Source: Insolitispirillum peregrinum (GTDB lineage Bacteria > Pseudomonadota > Alphaproteobacteria > Rhodospirillales > Rhodospirillaceae). From it: DNA of 64,000 nucleotides. Both the position numbers and the translations under genes were made by a program. Below, piece by piece: positions 6,256-14,590 of this stretch. The notes beneath the pieces are model-generated. The model ran no database searches and was not told the DNA's origin. It was given only the letters and a program-made list of their open reading frames with translations. The stretch lies in the NCBI RefSeq assembly GCF_042665255.1, contig NZ_JBHTCD010000011.1. One strand, written 5' to 3'. Position 1 is the first letter of the stretch. Every line of letters begins with the position of its first letter.

Positions 6256-9200
6256 TTAAAGCTTTAATTCTGCAAAAACCCGGAGAATTGGCTGTAGACC
6301 CTCTTCGTCCGGACCCTGTCCCAGATCGCGGCAAAGGGAAATGTACCGCTGTACATGCATCCCCATCCACTGTGCCACCGCCTGCGGTGTCTCCATGAAC
6401 GTCGGTATCAAGACCTGTATCGCCTCGACGGTTGTCTCCAATGCCTGTGGCTTGTCTTCCAAAGAGATCATGATATCAGTGAACGTGCCCAACGAGATCG
6501 ACAGGTTCACTGCGAAGGCATCAGGTTGAGCCGCCGCGAGGGCGCGGTAGAGTTCCACGGCCTGCTGCGCCACCATCAGCGCCTCTTCCCACCGTTCGAG
6601 ATCGTTGAGGCGGTTGGCCAGAGTGTTCAGTGACGTGGCGAAGTGGTGCATGAAGGCATTGGGCTGAGCTGTAGCGAGGACGCGGAGCATATCTACGGCC
6701 TCTTGCGCCGCCACCAACGCCTCTTCCTGCCGCTCGAGAGCACTGAGGAGGCTGGCCAGATTGTTCAGCGCCGTGGCGAGGGTATGGGTGAAGGCATCGG
6801 GTCTGGCCGTGGAGAGGGCGCGGCGTAAATCCACCGTCTCCTGCACCACTGCCAGCGCCTCTTCCCGCCGTCCGAGACCGCTGAGGAACGCGGCCAGATT
6901 GTTCAGGGATGTAGCAAGGTCGGGTGTGAAGGCATCGGGCCGGGCTGCGGCGAGGGCACGGTGCAGACCCACCGCCTCCTGCGCCGCCACCAGTGCTTCT
7001 TCCCGTCGCCCGAGGGTACTCAGGCACCCAGCCAGAGTGTTTAGCGCCGTAGCGAGGTCGGGTGTGAAGGCATCGGGACGAGCCGCATTGAGGGTGCGGT
7101 ACAGATCCACGGCCTCGTGAGCCACCGTCACTGCCCCTTCCCTCTGCCCGAGATCATTGAGGTGGTTGGCCAGAGTGTTCAGTGACATGGCAAGATCTGG
7201 TGTGAAGGCATCAGGGCGGGCCGTATCGAGGGTGCGGTATACATCCACCGCCTCTTGCGCCAGTGCCAGCGCTTCTTCCCGCTGTCCGAGATTGCTGAGG
7301 AATCCGGCCAGATTGTTCAGCGACATGGCGAGGTCGGGCGTGAAGGCATCGGGCTGGGCCGCGGCGAGGGTGCGGTACAGATCCACGGCCTCTTGCGCCA
7401 GTGCCAGCGCCTCTTCCCGCTGTCCGAGAGCGCTGAGGAAACCGGCCAGATTGTTCAGTGACATGGCGAGGGGGGGCGTAAAGGCATCGGGCTGGGCCGC
7501 GGCGAGAGCGCGGAGCAGATCCGTCGCCTCTTCTGCCAGCACTCGCCCTTTTTCCTCCTGCCCGAGATCGCTGAGGAAAGCGGCCAGCATGTTCAGTGAG
7601 ATGGCGAGGTCATGCGTGAAGGCATCGGGTTGGGCCACGGCGAGGGCGCGGTACAGGTCAGTTGCCTCCTGCGCCAGCGGCAATCCCTCTTCCTGTTGCC
7701 CGAGATCGTTGAGGAAAGCGGCCAGATTGTTCAGCGATGCGGCGAGGTCGGGTAAGGTATCGGGCCTGGCTGTGGCGAGGGTACGGCGCAGGTCCACCAC
7801 CTCCTGAACCAGTGTCAGCGCTTCTTCCCATTGTCCGAGAGCATGGAGGACTCTGGCCAGAGTGTTCAACGCCATGGCAAGGTCGGGCGTGAAGGCATCA
7901 GGCTGGGCTGTGGCGAGGGCGTGGTACAGCTCCACTGCCTGCCGGGCCAGCACCAGCGCGTCTTCCTGTCGTCCGATGGCGCGGAGGAAACCAGCCTGAT
8001 TGTTGAGTGACGTGGCGAGATCGGGCATGAAAGAGCCGGGATGGGACGCGGTGAGGTCGCGGCGCAGATCCAGGGCTTCCTGCGCGGCCGTCAGCGACTC
8101 TTCCTGTCGCCCAAGTTCCTGGAGTAAAACAGCCAGAATGTTTAGCGACGTGGCGAGGTTGGGCGTGAATGTGTCGGACTGGGGCGTGACGAGGGCACGG
8201 TGCAGATCGACGGCCTGCCGGGCCACCGCCAGCGCCTCTTCTTGCCGCCCAAGATCACCCAGGCAGTTGGCCAGAGTGTTCAGCGACGTGGCAAGGGCGA
8301 GAGTGAATGCCTCGGGGCGGGCTGCGGCGAGGGCATGGCGCAGATCCAGTGCCTGCTCGGCCGCCGTCAGCGCCTCTTCCCGCCGCTCGAAATCCCGGAG
8401 TAAAACAGCCAGGGTGTTCAGTGACGCGGCGAGGTCGGGGGTGAAGCTCTCCGTGTCATGATCGGCCAACTCCCGCGCCAGTCTTGCGGCCTGTTCGGCG
8501 GCAGACAGGGCCTCTTCTCGTCGCCCGAGGTCGCTGAGGCGTGACGCATGGGCCCTTTTCCAGACCATCGCCCGGTAGAGGCTTTGTACCGGGGTTTTCC
8601 CTTCTGCCAGCAGGGCAGTCTCACAGGCTGAAGCCAACCGCCCACTCACCTCGGCGGCGATGTCGCGCAGCACCAGCGTCTGTTGTGGCAGGGAAAAGCC
8701 GAGTGGCTCCAGTTTCCCCGGATCGGTCAGTGATGCGGCGAGGCCGCGCAGCCATCCCAGCAGCCATTCTCCCGTTGCGCGCTCCGGGTCGCTCGCCGTT
8801 GGGTCTTCAACCGCATAGGCGTAGTCCTGCATCAGCCGCATCAGCGCCTGTGCCGTCGCCGCGCCTGTCAGCGCATAGGCTCGTTTCAGTGTCGCCACCC
8901 CCTCGGCTTTTCGCTCCGGTGTGGTCTCGAAGGCTTCGATGATCACCGCTTCGCCGATCAGGTCGGGCTGGATGGTCGCCAGTCGTTCCGGTCCGGCCTC
9001 TCCGTCGCGGGGGGCGTGGGGCGGCAGTTCCTGTTGCAGCAGCTCTGACAGCCGTTGTGTATGGGCCGAAGCCCCCAGCGCTGCCAACTCATTGTTCAAC
9101 TGCTGCGTCAGACCCGCAACCGGCAGGCCGCCTGCCATGCCGCTGAAGGCCAGCAGATGTCGCATCGCCTGCGCGTCCGGCCCGGCAAGAGTGGCGAACC

Positions 9201-10134
9201 GCGTCAGTTCTCGCCGTCCGAGGTGCCGCGCCGCGTCCAGCCGCCGCAGCGCCAACGCCGGGCGCAGGCCCATGTCGTGCGCAATCACCCCGGCCATCAC
9301 CAGCGACAGGGCGTTGCCGAAGACCGGCTCGGACAGCCCTTTCTCAAAGGCCGGATCATCCTCGGGCGATGGCATGGGCTGTGGTGTGGTCTGGTGCACA
9401 TCTGCCGTCGCGGCAAGGGCTGCAGCCAGCACCTGCCGCCGCACCTCGACATCGGCCAGCCCGGCCAGCCTGTCGGGTCGCAGTCGCCAGAACAGATCGC
9501 GCCGCCCCGCCGAGGCATTCAGTGGCGAGGCGGAAAGCTCATGCCACCAGCCAAACCCTTCGGGGGCTTGCCGTTCAAGCAACAAAATCCGCAGCTTCAC
9601 CCCTTGCAGCATCGGACCAGCGGCCAGCCGGTCAAGCCAATGCCCCAGCGCCTCGTAGCCCTGTGCGGCGTAATCAATCACCAGCAGGGTCGAGCGCGTC
9701 CACTCAAAGGCGGTGGTGGCAAAGGCATCGGCAAGGCGCGGCAGATGGCTGGGCGACAGGAAACCGGCCAGCCAGTCCGAACCCTCGGCCTCAATCATCT
9801 CGCACAGCCCAATCGCCAGCCGGGTCTTGCCAGTGCCTGCGGAGCCGATCAGCGCATGGACGGAAATGTCAGCGTCACTTTCCAGCCAGCCGCGCAGGTC
9901 GGACAGCTCGCGCTTCCGCCCGATCAGCGGCATTCGCCCCCGTGCCGGATCAAGCACGTCAAGCTCATGCCGCCACCGAACCGGCCTGTGACGGTGTTTG
10001 CGCTCGACCGGCAGCACCAGCCCGGACGTCCCGAAGCTCAGCGAAACCCTGCTCCCGTCACCGGTGACAATGGTGCTGTGGCTGATGGAGCCTTCGGCAG
10101 AAACAGAGCGGTCTGGCATCTTTGGTCTGTCCAA
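6256..10134 (-). CDS. STAND-type P-loop NTPase with 15 TPR repeats
   Basis: This 1292-residue protein was not matched to a named gene. An N-terminal segment with GSISHSTIVTGDGS (15-28) precedes LIGRKREL (70-77), Walker A GSAGTGKT (97-104) and Walker B TLLVIDYA (149-156). A helical region follows to about 540. Residues 568-1256 contain 15 repeats of 46 residues (one of 45), consensus LATSLNNLAxxLxxLGRREEALAxxQEAVDLYRALAxAxPDAFTPD, split by variable positions; repeats 8 and 9 are almost identical. This layout is that of signal-transduction NTPases that oligomerise on ligand binding by the repeats. No effector domain is evident at either end. ATG 10119 is an alternative start. Function is inferred only; defence or programmed death is possible. 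Confidence 0.7.
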   Translation of the reverse strand: MDRPKMPDRSVSAEGSISHSTIVTGDGSRVSLSFGTSGLVLPVERKHRHRPVRWRHELDVLDPARGRMPLIGRKRELSDLRGWLESDADISVHALIGSAGTGKTRLAIGLCEMIEAEGSDWLAGFLSPSHLPRLADAFATTAFEWTRSTLLVIDYAAQGYEALGHWLDRLAAGPMLQGVKLRILLLERQAPEGFGWWHELSASPLNASAGRRDLFWRLRPDRLAGLADVEVRRQVLAAALAATADVHQTTPQPMPSPEDDPAFEKGLSEPVFGNALSLVMAGVIAHDMGLRPALALRRLDAARHLGRRELTRFATLAGPDAQAMRHLLAFSGMAGGLPVAGLTQQLNNELAALGASAHTQRLSELLQQELPPHAPRDGEAGPERLATIQPDLIGEAVIIEAFETTPERKAEGVATLKRAYALTGAATAQALMRLMQDYAYAVEDPTASDPERATGEWLLGWLRGLAASLTDPGKLEPLGFSLPQQTLVLRDIAAEVSGRLASACETALLAEGKTPVQSLYRAMVWKRAHASRLSDLGRREEALSAAEQAARLARELADHDTESFTPDLAASLNTLAVLLRDFERREEALTAAEQALDLRHALAAARPEAFTLALATSLNTLANCLGDLGRQEEALAVARQAVDLHRALVTPQSDTFTPNLATSLNILAVLLQELGRQEESLTAAQEALDLRRDLTASHPGSFMPDLATSLNNQAGFLRAIGRQEDALVLARQAVELYHALATAQPDAFTPDLAMALNTLARVLHALGQWEEALTLVQEVVDLRRTLATARPDTLPDLAASLNNLAAFLNDLGQQEEGLPLAQEATDLYRALAVAQPDAFTHDLAISLNMLAAFLSDLGQEEKGRVLAEEATDLLRALAAAQPDAFTPPLAMSLNNLAGFLSALGQREEALALAQEAVDLYRTLAAAQPDAFTPDLAMSLNNLAGFLSNLGQREEALALAQEAVDVYRTLDTARPDAFTPDLAMSLNTLANHLNDLGQREGAVTVAHEAVDLYRTLNAARPDAFTPDLATALNTLAGCLSTLGRREEALVAAQEAVGLHRALAAARPDAFTPDLATSLNNLAAFLSGLGRREEALAVVQETVDLRRALSTARPDAFTHTLATALNNLASLLSALERQEEALVAAQEAVDMLRVLATAQPNAFMHHFATSLNTLANRLNDLERWEEALMVAQQAVELYRALAAAQPDAFAVNLSISLGTFTDIMISLEDKPQALETTVEAIQVLIPTFMETPQAVAQWMGMHVQRYISLCRDLGQGPDEEGLQPILRVFAELKL
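6367..8433 (-). repeat. 138-bp coding tandem repeat (15 TPR units)
   Basis: Fifteen in-frame units of 138 bp (one of 135 bp) encode the TPR array of the STAND protein. Units 8-12 are the most alike, which suggests recent duplication or gene conversion. Copy number is likely to vary between strains, and the array may collapse in short-read assemblies. Confidence 0.85.
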
Positions 10135-10205
10135 TCAATCTCGTGTTCCCCGAGAGTACAGACCTCTGTCTCCTCAAAAAAGAGAAAAGCCATAAACCTT
10201 CTGCA

Positions 10206-11345
10206 CTAGATTGCGCGTGGCATCCAGCGCATGGCGGCGGCGACCGCCATCATCGTTCCGGCGACGGCAAAAAATGCCGTCGGCAGGCTGGTGGCATGGG
10301 CGACGAAGCCGATCAAGGCCGGACCGGCCAAAATCCCCAGATATCCCAGGGTGGTGATGGCGGGAATGGCCTGACTGTCCGGCATGGTGGTCTGCCTGCC
10401 AGCGAGGGAAAACAGCGCCGGGACGATGTTGGCGCAGCCGATGCCGACCACGCCATAGCCGACCAGCGCCAGCGGCCAGTTGGGGGCGAGCGCGGCGAGG
10501 ACAAACCCGGCGCAGGCCCCCAGCCCGCCGACGGTGATGGCGCGGCGGTGGCCGAGAACGCCAACGATGCGGTCGCCCAGCAGGCGGGTGAGGGTCATGG
10601 TGGTGGAAAACACCACAAAGCTGGCCCCGGCATAGCTGGCGGGAACGGCTTTGGCTTCGGTCAGAAAGACCGCGCCCCAGTCCAGCACCGCGCCTTCGGC
10701 CAGAAAGGCGGCAAAGCACAGCAGGCCGATCACCAGCACCATGCCGCGCGGGCGGGCAAGACGCGCTCCGCCAGCGGGGGCGCGGTCGGCGCGCAGGGAC
10801 GCGACGCTGAACGCTGCCAGTACCAACAGGCAGACAACCAGCCCGCTGGCCGCTTGCCATGGCACCAGCCCGGCACTGAGCAGGGCGGTCATGCTGGCGG
10901 CTCCGGCCAGTCCGCCGATGCTGTAAAAGGCATGAAAGCCCGACATCATCGTTGTGTCGCTGTCCCGTTCGACCATCACCGCATGAATGTTGGTGGTGCA
11001 ATCGAGGGTGCCAATCCCGGCGCCAAAGGCCAGCAGGGTGAGCGCCAGTGCCCACGGCGACCCGGCGAGGGTCAGCAGCGGCAGGGTCAGGCACACCAGC
11101 GCCATCGCCAGCAGCAGAATGCGCCGACAGCCATGGCGGGCGGCAAGGACACCGGCCAGCGGCATGGCAACGAACGAGCCGCAGCCAAGGCACAGCAACA
11201 GCAGCCCGAGGCTGCCATCATCCAGCCCGGTGTTCTGCTTGGCAAACGGCACCAGCGGCGCCCAGGCGGCAAGGCCAAAGCCGGCGATGAAGAATGAGGA
11301 TCGGGTGGCGTGCTGCTGGGCGCGCAGGGGAGGAAGCTGGGACAT
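10206..11345 (-). CDS. MFS transporter
   Basis: This 379-residue polytopic protein has about twelve hydrophobic segments and the MFS loop 2-3 motif in degenerate form (GVLAARHGCRR). Gly-rich helices and the GFHAFYSIGGLAGA segment resemble the YbjJ/fucose-permease-like MFS group. Its substrate cannot be read from sequence. It ends 71 bp upstream of the STAND gene on the same strand, so the two could be co-transcribed, but no functional link is evident. The start lies about 346 bp from the divergent flagellar gene. Confidence 0.8.
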   Translation of the reverse strand: MSQLPPLRAQQHATRSSFFIAGFGLAAWAPLVPFAKQNTGLDDGSLGLLLLCLGCGSFVAMPLAGVLAARHGCRRILLLAMALVCLTLPLLTLAGSPWALALTLLAFGAGIGTLDCTTNIHAVMVERDSDTTMMSGFHAFYSIGGLAGAASMTALLSAGLVPWQAASGLVVCLLVLAAFSVASLRADRAPAGGARLARPRGMVLVIGLLCFAAFLAEGAVLDWGAVFLTEAKAVPASYAGASFVVFSTTMTLTRLLGDRIVGVLGHRRAITVGGLGACAGFVLAALAPNWPLALVGYGVVGIGCANIVPALFSLAGRQTTMPDSQAIPAITTLGYLGILAGPALIGFVAHATSLPTAFFAVAGTMMAVAAAMRWMPRAI

Positions 11346-11691
11346 GCGGAGGGAAAGAACCAGAAATCAACGGGGAGTGCCCTTCTCGGGCGAAAGGTCG
11401 GGGCCTGTCAAGAACCTGTGGCGATGTTGACGAAAAACTAACTGATACGGGGTAGGGTGATGAACCTGGCGGAAAAAAATGCCGGGACCGGCAGAAAAAG
11501 CAGGTAAAAACGGCCAAAACTGCCTAGAGTACAAAGAGTTAAGGCGTGCGTCCGCATCTAACTCCTTGATTTAAAAGAATTTGCAGTGGTGGCATGAAAT
11601 TTGCTTCTGTTGCAGCAACAGTTCGATAGCTCCGCCCGCACCAGAAGGTGCAAGCCCCCGTGGGGCGGCGACAGGCCAGAGGTTTAGAGCG
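11346..11691. other. Divergent intergenic region, MFS / flgE
   Basis: This region carries the sigma54 promoter at 11590-11605 for the flagellar gene. Elsewhere I see only a weak 6-bp dyad, GAGTTA...TAACTC, around 11538-11566 and A-rich tracts at about 11475-11515. No small gene is convincing. Confidence 0.4.
11590..11605 (+). promoter_or_regulatory. Sigma54 (RpoN) promoter for flgE
   Basis: TGGCATGAAATTTGCT matches the -24/-12 consensus TGGCAC-N5-TTGC, with exactly 10 bp between the GG and GC pairs and one mismatch (T for C). It lies 87 bp upstream of a flagellar hook gene. In other alphaproteobacteria, hook genes are a classic sigma54-controlled class, activated by an FlbD-type enhancer-binding protein. 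Confidence 0.75.
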
Positions 11692-12972
11692 ATGACGATT
11701 TGGGGATCCTTTTCCACCTCCATGCAGGCCCTGCAAACGCATGGTCATGCCATGGGACAGGTGAGTTCCAATATCGCCAACATGAATACGGTGTCGTACA
11801 AGCAGGTCGATACCCACTATCAGACCTTGAAAAATGGCGCGACCCCATCGTTCACCTCGTTCTCGGTACAGCCGGTGGACATCCGGCGCGTGTCGGGGCA
11901 GGGGCCGATCAGTTCGTCGGTCAATCCCTATGATCTGGCGATCAACGGACAGGGCTTTTTTGTCGTCAACACCACGGCCAGCGGCGCGGGTGACACCTAT
12001 TATACCCGCGCGGGCAACTTCTCGACCCGCACTGTTGATCTCGGCGTTGACACCAATGGCGATGGCGCGAGTGACAAGGGGGCCGCCCTGACCACGCAGG
12101 ACGGCAAGTACCTGATGGGGTGGCTCTCGGATGGTGCAGGCGGCTTCGGCTCAACCCTTGTGCCAGTGGTGGTCAATGCAGACGTGATTGCACCTGCCAA
12201 AGCCACAACCTCGATCAGCCTGTCAGGGAACGTGCCGAACAACAATGGTTCGGCGGCCAGCTATAACTCCAGTATCAGCGTGGTGGCGGCCACTGAAGGC
12301 GGGGCTGCGGCTACCAGGAACAATATCGTTCTGAACTGGTCCAAGGTCGCCGGGGAAGACAATCAGTGGACCCTGTCGCTGGGGACCAGCAACAACGACA
12401 ACATCGACACCGCCTATCTGACCCCCGATACGGTGACCTTTAACGAAGACGGGGTTATCGATCCGGCTGATGCCTCCAGCTACAGGCTGGAAATCACCTG
12501 GAATGATGGCAGCGTAGCGTCAGACATCACGCTTGACCTCAGCGATATGACCCAGTATGCCGATGCTGGCGGTTTTACCGTTGGTACACCGAAAGATGAC
12601 GGCTATCTGACTGGTACCCTGGTGAACTCCAGCTTCGACCAGTTCGGGGTACTGTCGGCATATTTCTCCAACAATACCGTACAGCCGGTGTACAAGTTGC
12701 CACTGGCAACCTTCGCGGCACCGGATCAGTTGACGGCGATCAGTGGCAACCAGTATCGCGCCAATAATGAATCCGGGGCGGTGACGCTGCGCAGCATCAA
12801 CAGCCGTAACGATGTCGGCAGCTTTGTGCCGACGGCTCTGGAACAGTCCAACGTCAACGTCGAAGACCAGTTCACCAAGATGATCGTCACCCAAAAGGCC
12901 TATACCATGGCCTCGACCGCCTTCAAGACGGCGGACGAAATGACGCAGGAAGTGCGCGACATGAAGCGGTAA
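11692..12972 (+). CDS. flgE: Flagellar hook protein FlgE family
   Basis: This 426-residue axial protein belongs to the hook/basal-body rod family, exported by the flagellar type III apparatus and polymerised outside the cell. The N-terminal rod motif SSNIANMNTVSYKQVDTHY lies at about 23-41. The Dx domain opening NPYDLAINGQGFFVVN follows. The C-terminal coiled-coil LEQSNVNVEDQFTKMIVTQK is near the end. ATG 11692 gives the canonical short N-terminus. The length fits FlgE rather than FlgF or FlgG. It stands alone without other flagellar genes, so it may be one of several hook paralogues. A sigma54 promoter precedes it and a terminator follows. Confidence 0.85.
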   Translation: MTIWGSFSTSMQALQTHGHAMGQVSSNIANMNTVSYKQVDTHYQTLKNGATPSFTSFSVQPVDIRRVSGQGPISSSVNPYDLAINGQGFFVVNTTASGAGDTYYTRAGNFSTRTVDLGVDTNGDGASDKGAALTTQDGKYLMGWLSDGAGGFGSTLVPVVVNADVIAPAKATTSISLSGNVPNNNGSAASYNSSISVVAATEGGAAATRNNIVLNWSKVAGEDNQWTLSLGTSNNDNIDTAYLTPDTVTFNEDGVIDPADASSYRLEITWNDGSVASDITLDLSDMTQYADAGGFTVGTPKDDGYLTGTLVNSSFDQFGVLSAYFSNNTVQPVYKLPLATFAAPDQLTAISGNQYRANNESGAVTLRSINSRNDVGSFVPTALEQSNVNVEDQFTKMIVTQKAYTMASTAFKTADEMTQEVRDMKR

Positions 12973-13000
12973 GGCTTCGTTGCGACCATCTTGAGCTGCT

Positions 13001-13045
13001 GCCACAGGGCGGAGAGGGTTTCCTTCTCCGCCCTGTGGCGTTTCT
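13001..13045 (+). terminator. Rho-independent terminator of flgE
   Basis: A perfect 15-bp inverted repeat, GCCACAGGGCGGAGA (13001-13015) and TCTCCGCCCTGTGGC (13025-13039), is followed by GTTTCT. It lies 28 bp after the flgE stop. Confidence 0.85.
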
Positions 13046-13242
13046 GGAGTCATGCGCAGGCGACTCTGTTTCATGAGGCATAGGGGTTATTATTTACAAA
13101 TTCCCGCATGAATGGTGAATTTTACGGGATATTTATTACTTCTTGTCGTCATGGACATGGCAATGGGGTTGCAGTGTAAGTTTCTATATTTATGCAATTA
13201 TTCGTGTAAGAAAGAATTGACTGCTTCAGCGCGCAGGCTTGG

Positions 13243-13310
13243 GGCTGTGAGCACAAAATGGTTCCGGTTTTGCGCACCATCATTGCGACACAACAAAAGC
13301 TTAGACCAGA
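13243..13310. repeat. Unit A repeat, divergent variant
   Basis: GTGAGCACAAAATGGTTCCG through TCATTGCGACACAACAAAAG is the GTGAGCGCAAAA variant of unit A, the same variant as at 14236 and 22550. It ends with TTAGACCAG, the first bases of the long element's terminal repeat, but no element follows. It lies 25 bp upstream of the orphan gene. Confidence 0.75.
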
Positions 13311-13334
13311 ATAATGCGAATAAAGGGAGCGGCA

Positions 13335-14237
13335 ATGACCGAGAATCCGACCTTTACGCCAATGCTGGCGAAAATCGAAGTATCCAATGTACGCCGTGTT
13401 TCCCATTCCTTGACCAACTGGTTCCAGTCGATTGATCGGGGCAGCTTTTCGGCCTCGAATGTGACCAATCAAACTCTGGGAGCCTTCGGGAATGCCTCGG
13501 GGACTTTGGGACTGGTTGCCGGGGCCGCAACGCTTGCCGGGTCAGCCGTGGCGTCGGGGGCTTTCCTCGCGGCCTGTGCCGGGCCACAGGTGGCGGTAAC
13601 TGCCGGTGTTGCCGGTATCGTCATGTTCGCCAAGTCTGCCTATTCCAATCGTGAACAGGCCCATCAAACACTCAGCCAGTATGTGTGGAATCTGGTTGAT
13701 GATCAGCGCCCGCCCAAATCCCTGAGCACCACTCAGGATCTGGAAAAGGCCGCTGATGCGGCACTGACCTTGCTGAATGACGGGCAGAACCAGTTGAAGC
13801 TGCTGCCCAGGAAATTGCAGGCGGCCAGTACCAGAATTGACGAGTTCCATGAATTCTTGCGCAAGTCCGTGGCCGACACCAATCGCCTGATCACCGAGCA
13901 AAAGGCCCTGTCGCGAAGCCCTGTTGCCTCTTTGCGGAAAGGGGGCGAGATCAAAAAGAAATCAGAAGAAATCCTGAAACGGTTCGATACGGCGATGAAG
14001 CCGGGGGGCGAGCTGTTTGAATATGTCCGGCGTCTGTCGCATACCGGCAATTATGTGCAGGCCCCGCTGGTGCTCGCCCATTCCATCAAGGTCAGCGCCG
14101 AGGGGAATTCTCCGCAAGCGGCCAGTGTGATGGACGTTGATTATTTCGCCACATCACCGCTGGCGCAGTCCCGCAATGTCCTGATGACCTATCACAAGGT
14201 CTACGCCGATTTTCTCACTTTGCTTTCTTCGCTGTAG
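13335..14237 (+). CDS. Orphan protein with glycine/alanine-rich hydrophobic core
   Basis: I do not recognise this 300-residue protein. Residues about 50-95 form a Gly/Ala-rich hydrophobic stretch (GTLGLVAGAATLAGSAVASG and onward) that could insert in a membrane as a hairpin. The rest is helical and charged, with likely coiled coil at 125-215. There is no signal peptide. ATG 13335 has GGGAGC upstream. It is bracketed by repeat units on both sides, and its TAG stop overlaps the first bases of the following element (14236). That position suggests acquired cargo. A pore-forming or membrane-remodelling role is conceivable but unsupported. Confidence 0.6.
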   Translation: MTENPTFTPMLAKIEVSNVRRVSHSLTNWFQSIDRGSFSASNVTNQTLGAFGNASGTLGLVAGAATLAGSAVASGAFLAACAGPQVAVTAGVAGIVMFAKSAYSNREQAHQTLSQYVWNLVDDQRPPKSLSTTQDLEKAADAALTLLNDGQNQLKLLPRKLQAASTRIDEFHEFLRKSVADTNRLITEQKALSRSPVASLRKGGEIKKKSEEILKRFDTAMKPGGELFEYVRRLSHTGNYVQAPLVLAHSIKVSAEGNSPQAASVMDVDYFATSPLAQSRNVLMTYHKVYADFLTLLSSL

Positions 14238-14528
14238 AGCCGTGAGCGCAAAAGTGGTTCCGGTTTTGCGCGCTATCACTGCGACAGATCAAAAGGGTAG
14301 ACCAGCGTGCCTGCGTCAGGTCACAGTACACGACAGTTTGGCAAGAAAGTGCAGGCTGCCACCTGAAACCACTTGGGGCCTGAGGCCCTGAACCCCCATT
14401 TTTTCTTTAAAAATCAAGTCAATGGGGTCTGGGGCCTCAAGGCCCCAGCGAGGTTTGGAGCAGCGCTCCATGATCTTTTTGTTTTTTGTCGTGTATTGTG
14501 GCATCAGGTTTAACGCATGCTGATCTAG
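14236..14528. repeat. Full composite element: unit A plus long inverted-repeat element
   Basis: Unit A variant (14236-14297) is followed by the long element, whose left terminal repeat starts TAGACCAGCGTG at about 14298 and right terminal repeat ends CATGCTGATCTA at 14526. Inside are the hairpins GGGGCCT...AGGCCCC and TGGAGC-AGC-GCTCCA, the latter followed by TTTTTGTTTTTTG, a terminator signature on the plus strand. It separates the convergent orphan gene and aminotransferase. Confidence 0.85.
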
Positions 14529-14590
14529 CGTCCCCATGCGCGACCTGTGAGAAGGGGCGGAGGCAAGGTATCCCGTGCCTCTCCCTTCCA

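Larger units (their letters stand above)
12973..13334. other. AT-rich intergenic region before orphan gene
   Basis: It holds the flgE terminator (13001-13045) and a unit A copy (13243-13310). Positions 13075-13230 are clearly AT-richer than the surroundings and likely carry the promoter of the orphan gene. A small frame here has no family likeness or good ribosome-binding site. Confidence 0.4.

Noticed and set aside
6367..8433. Regular 138-bp periodicity considered as CRISPR or satellite DNA
   Set aside because: The period is a multiple of three, in frame, and encodes TPR helices without spacers or conserved identical repeats.
13112..13435. 107-codon plus-strand open frame before the orphan gene
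   Set aside because: Crosses a unit A repeat and overlaps the better-supported orphan gene in another frame.
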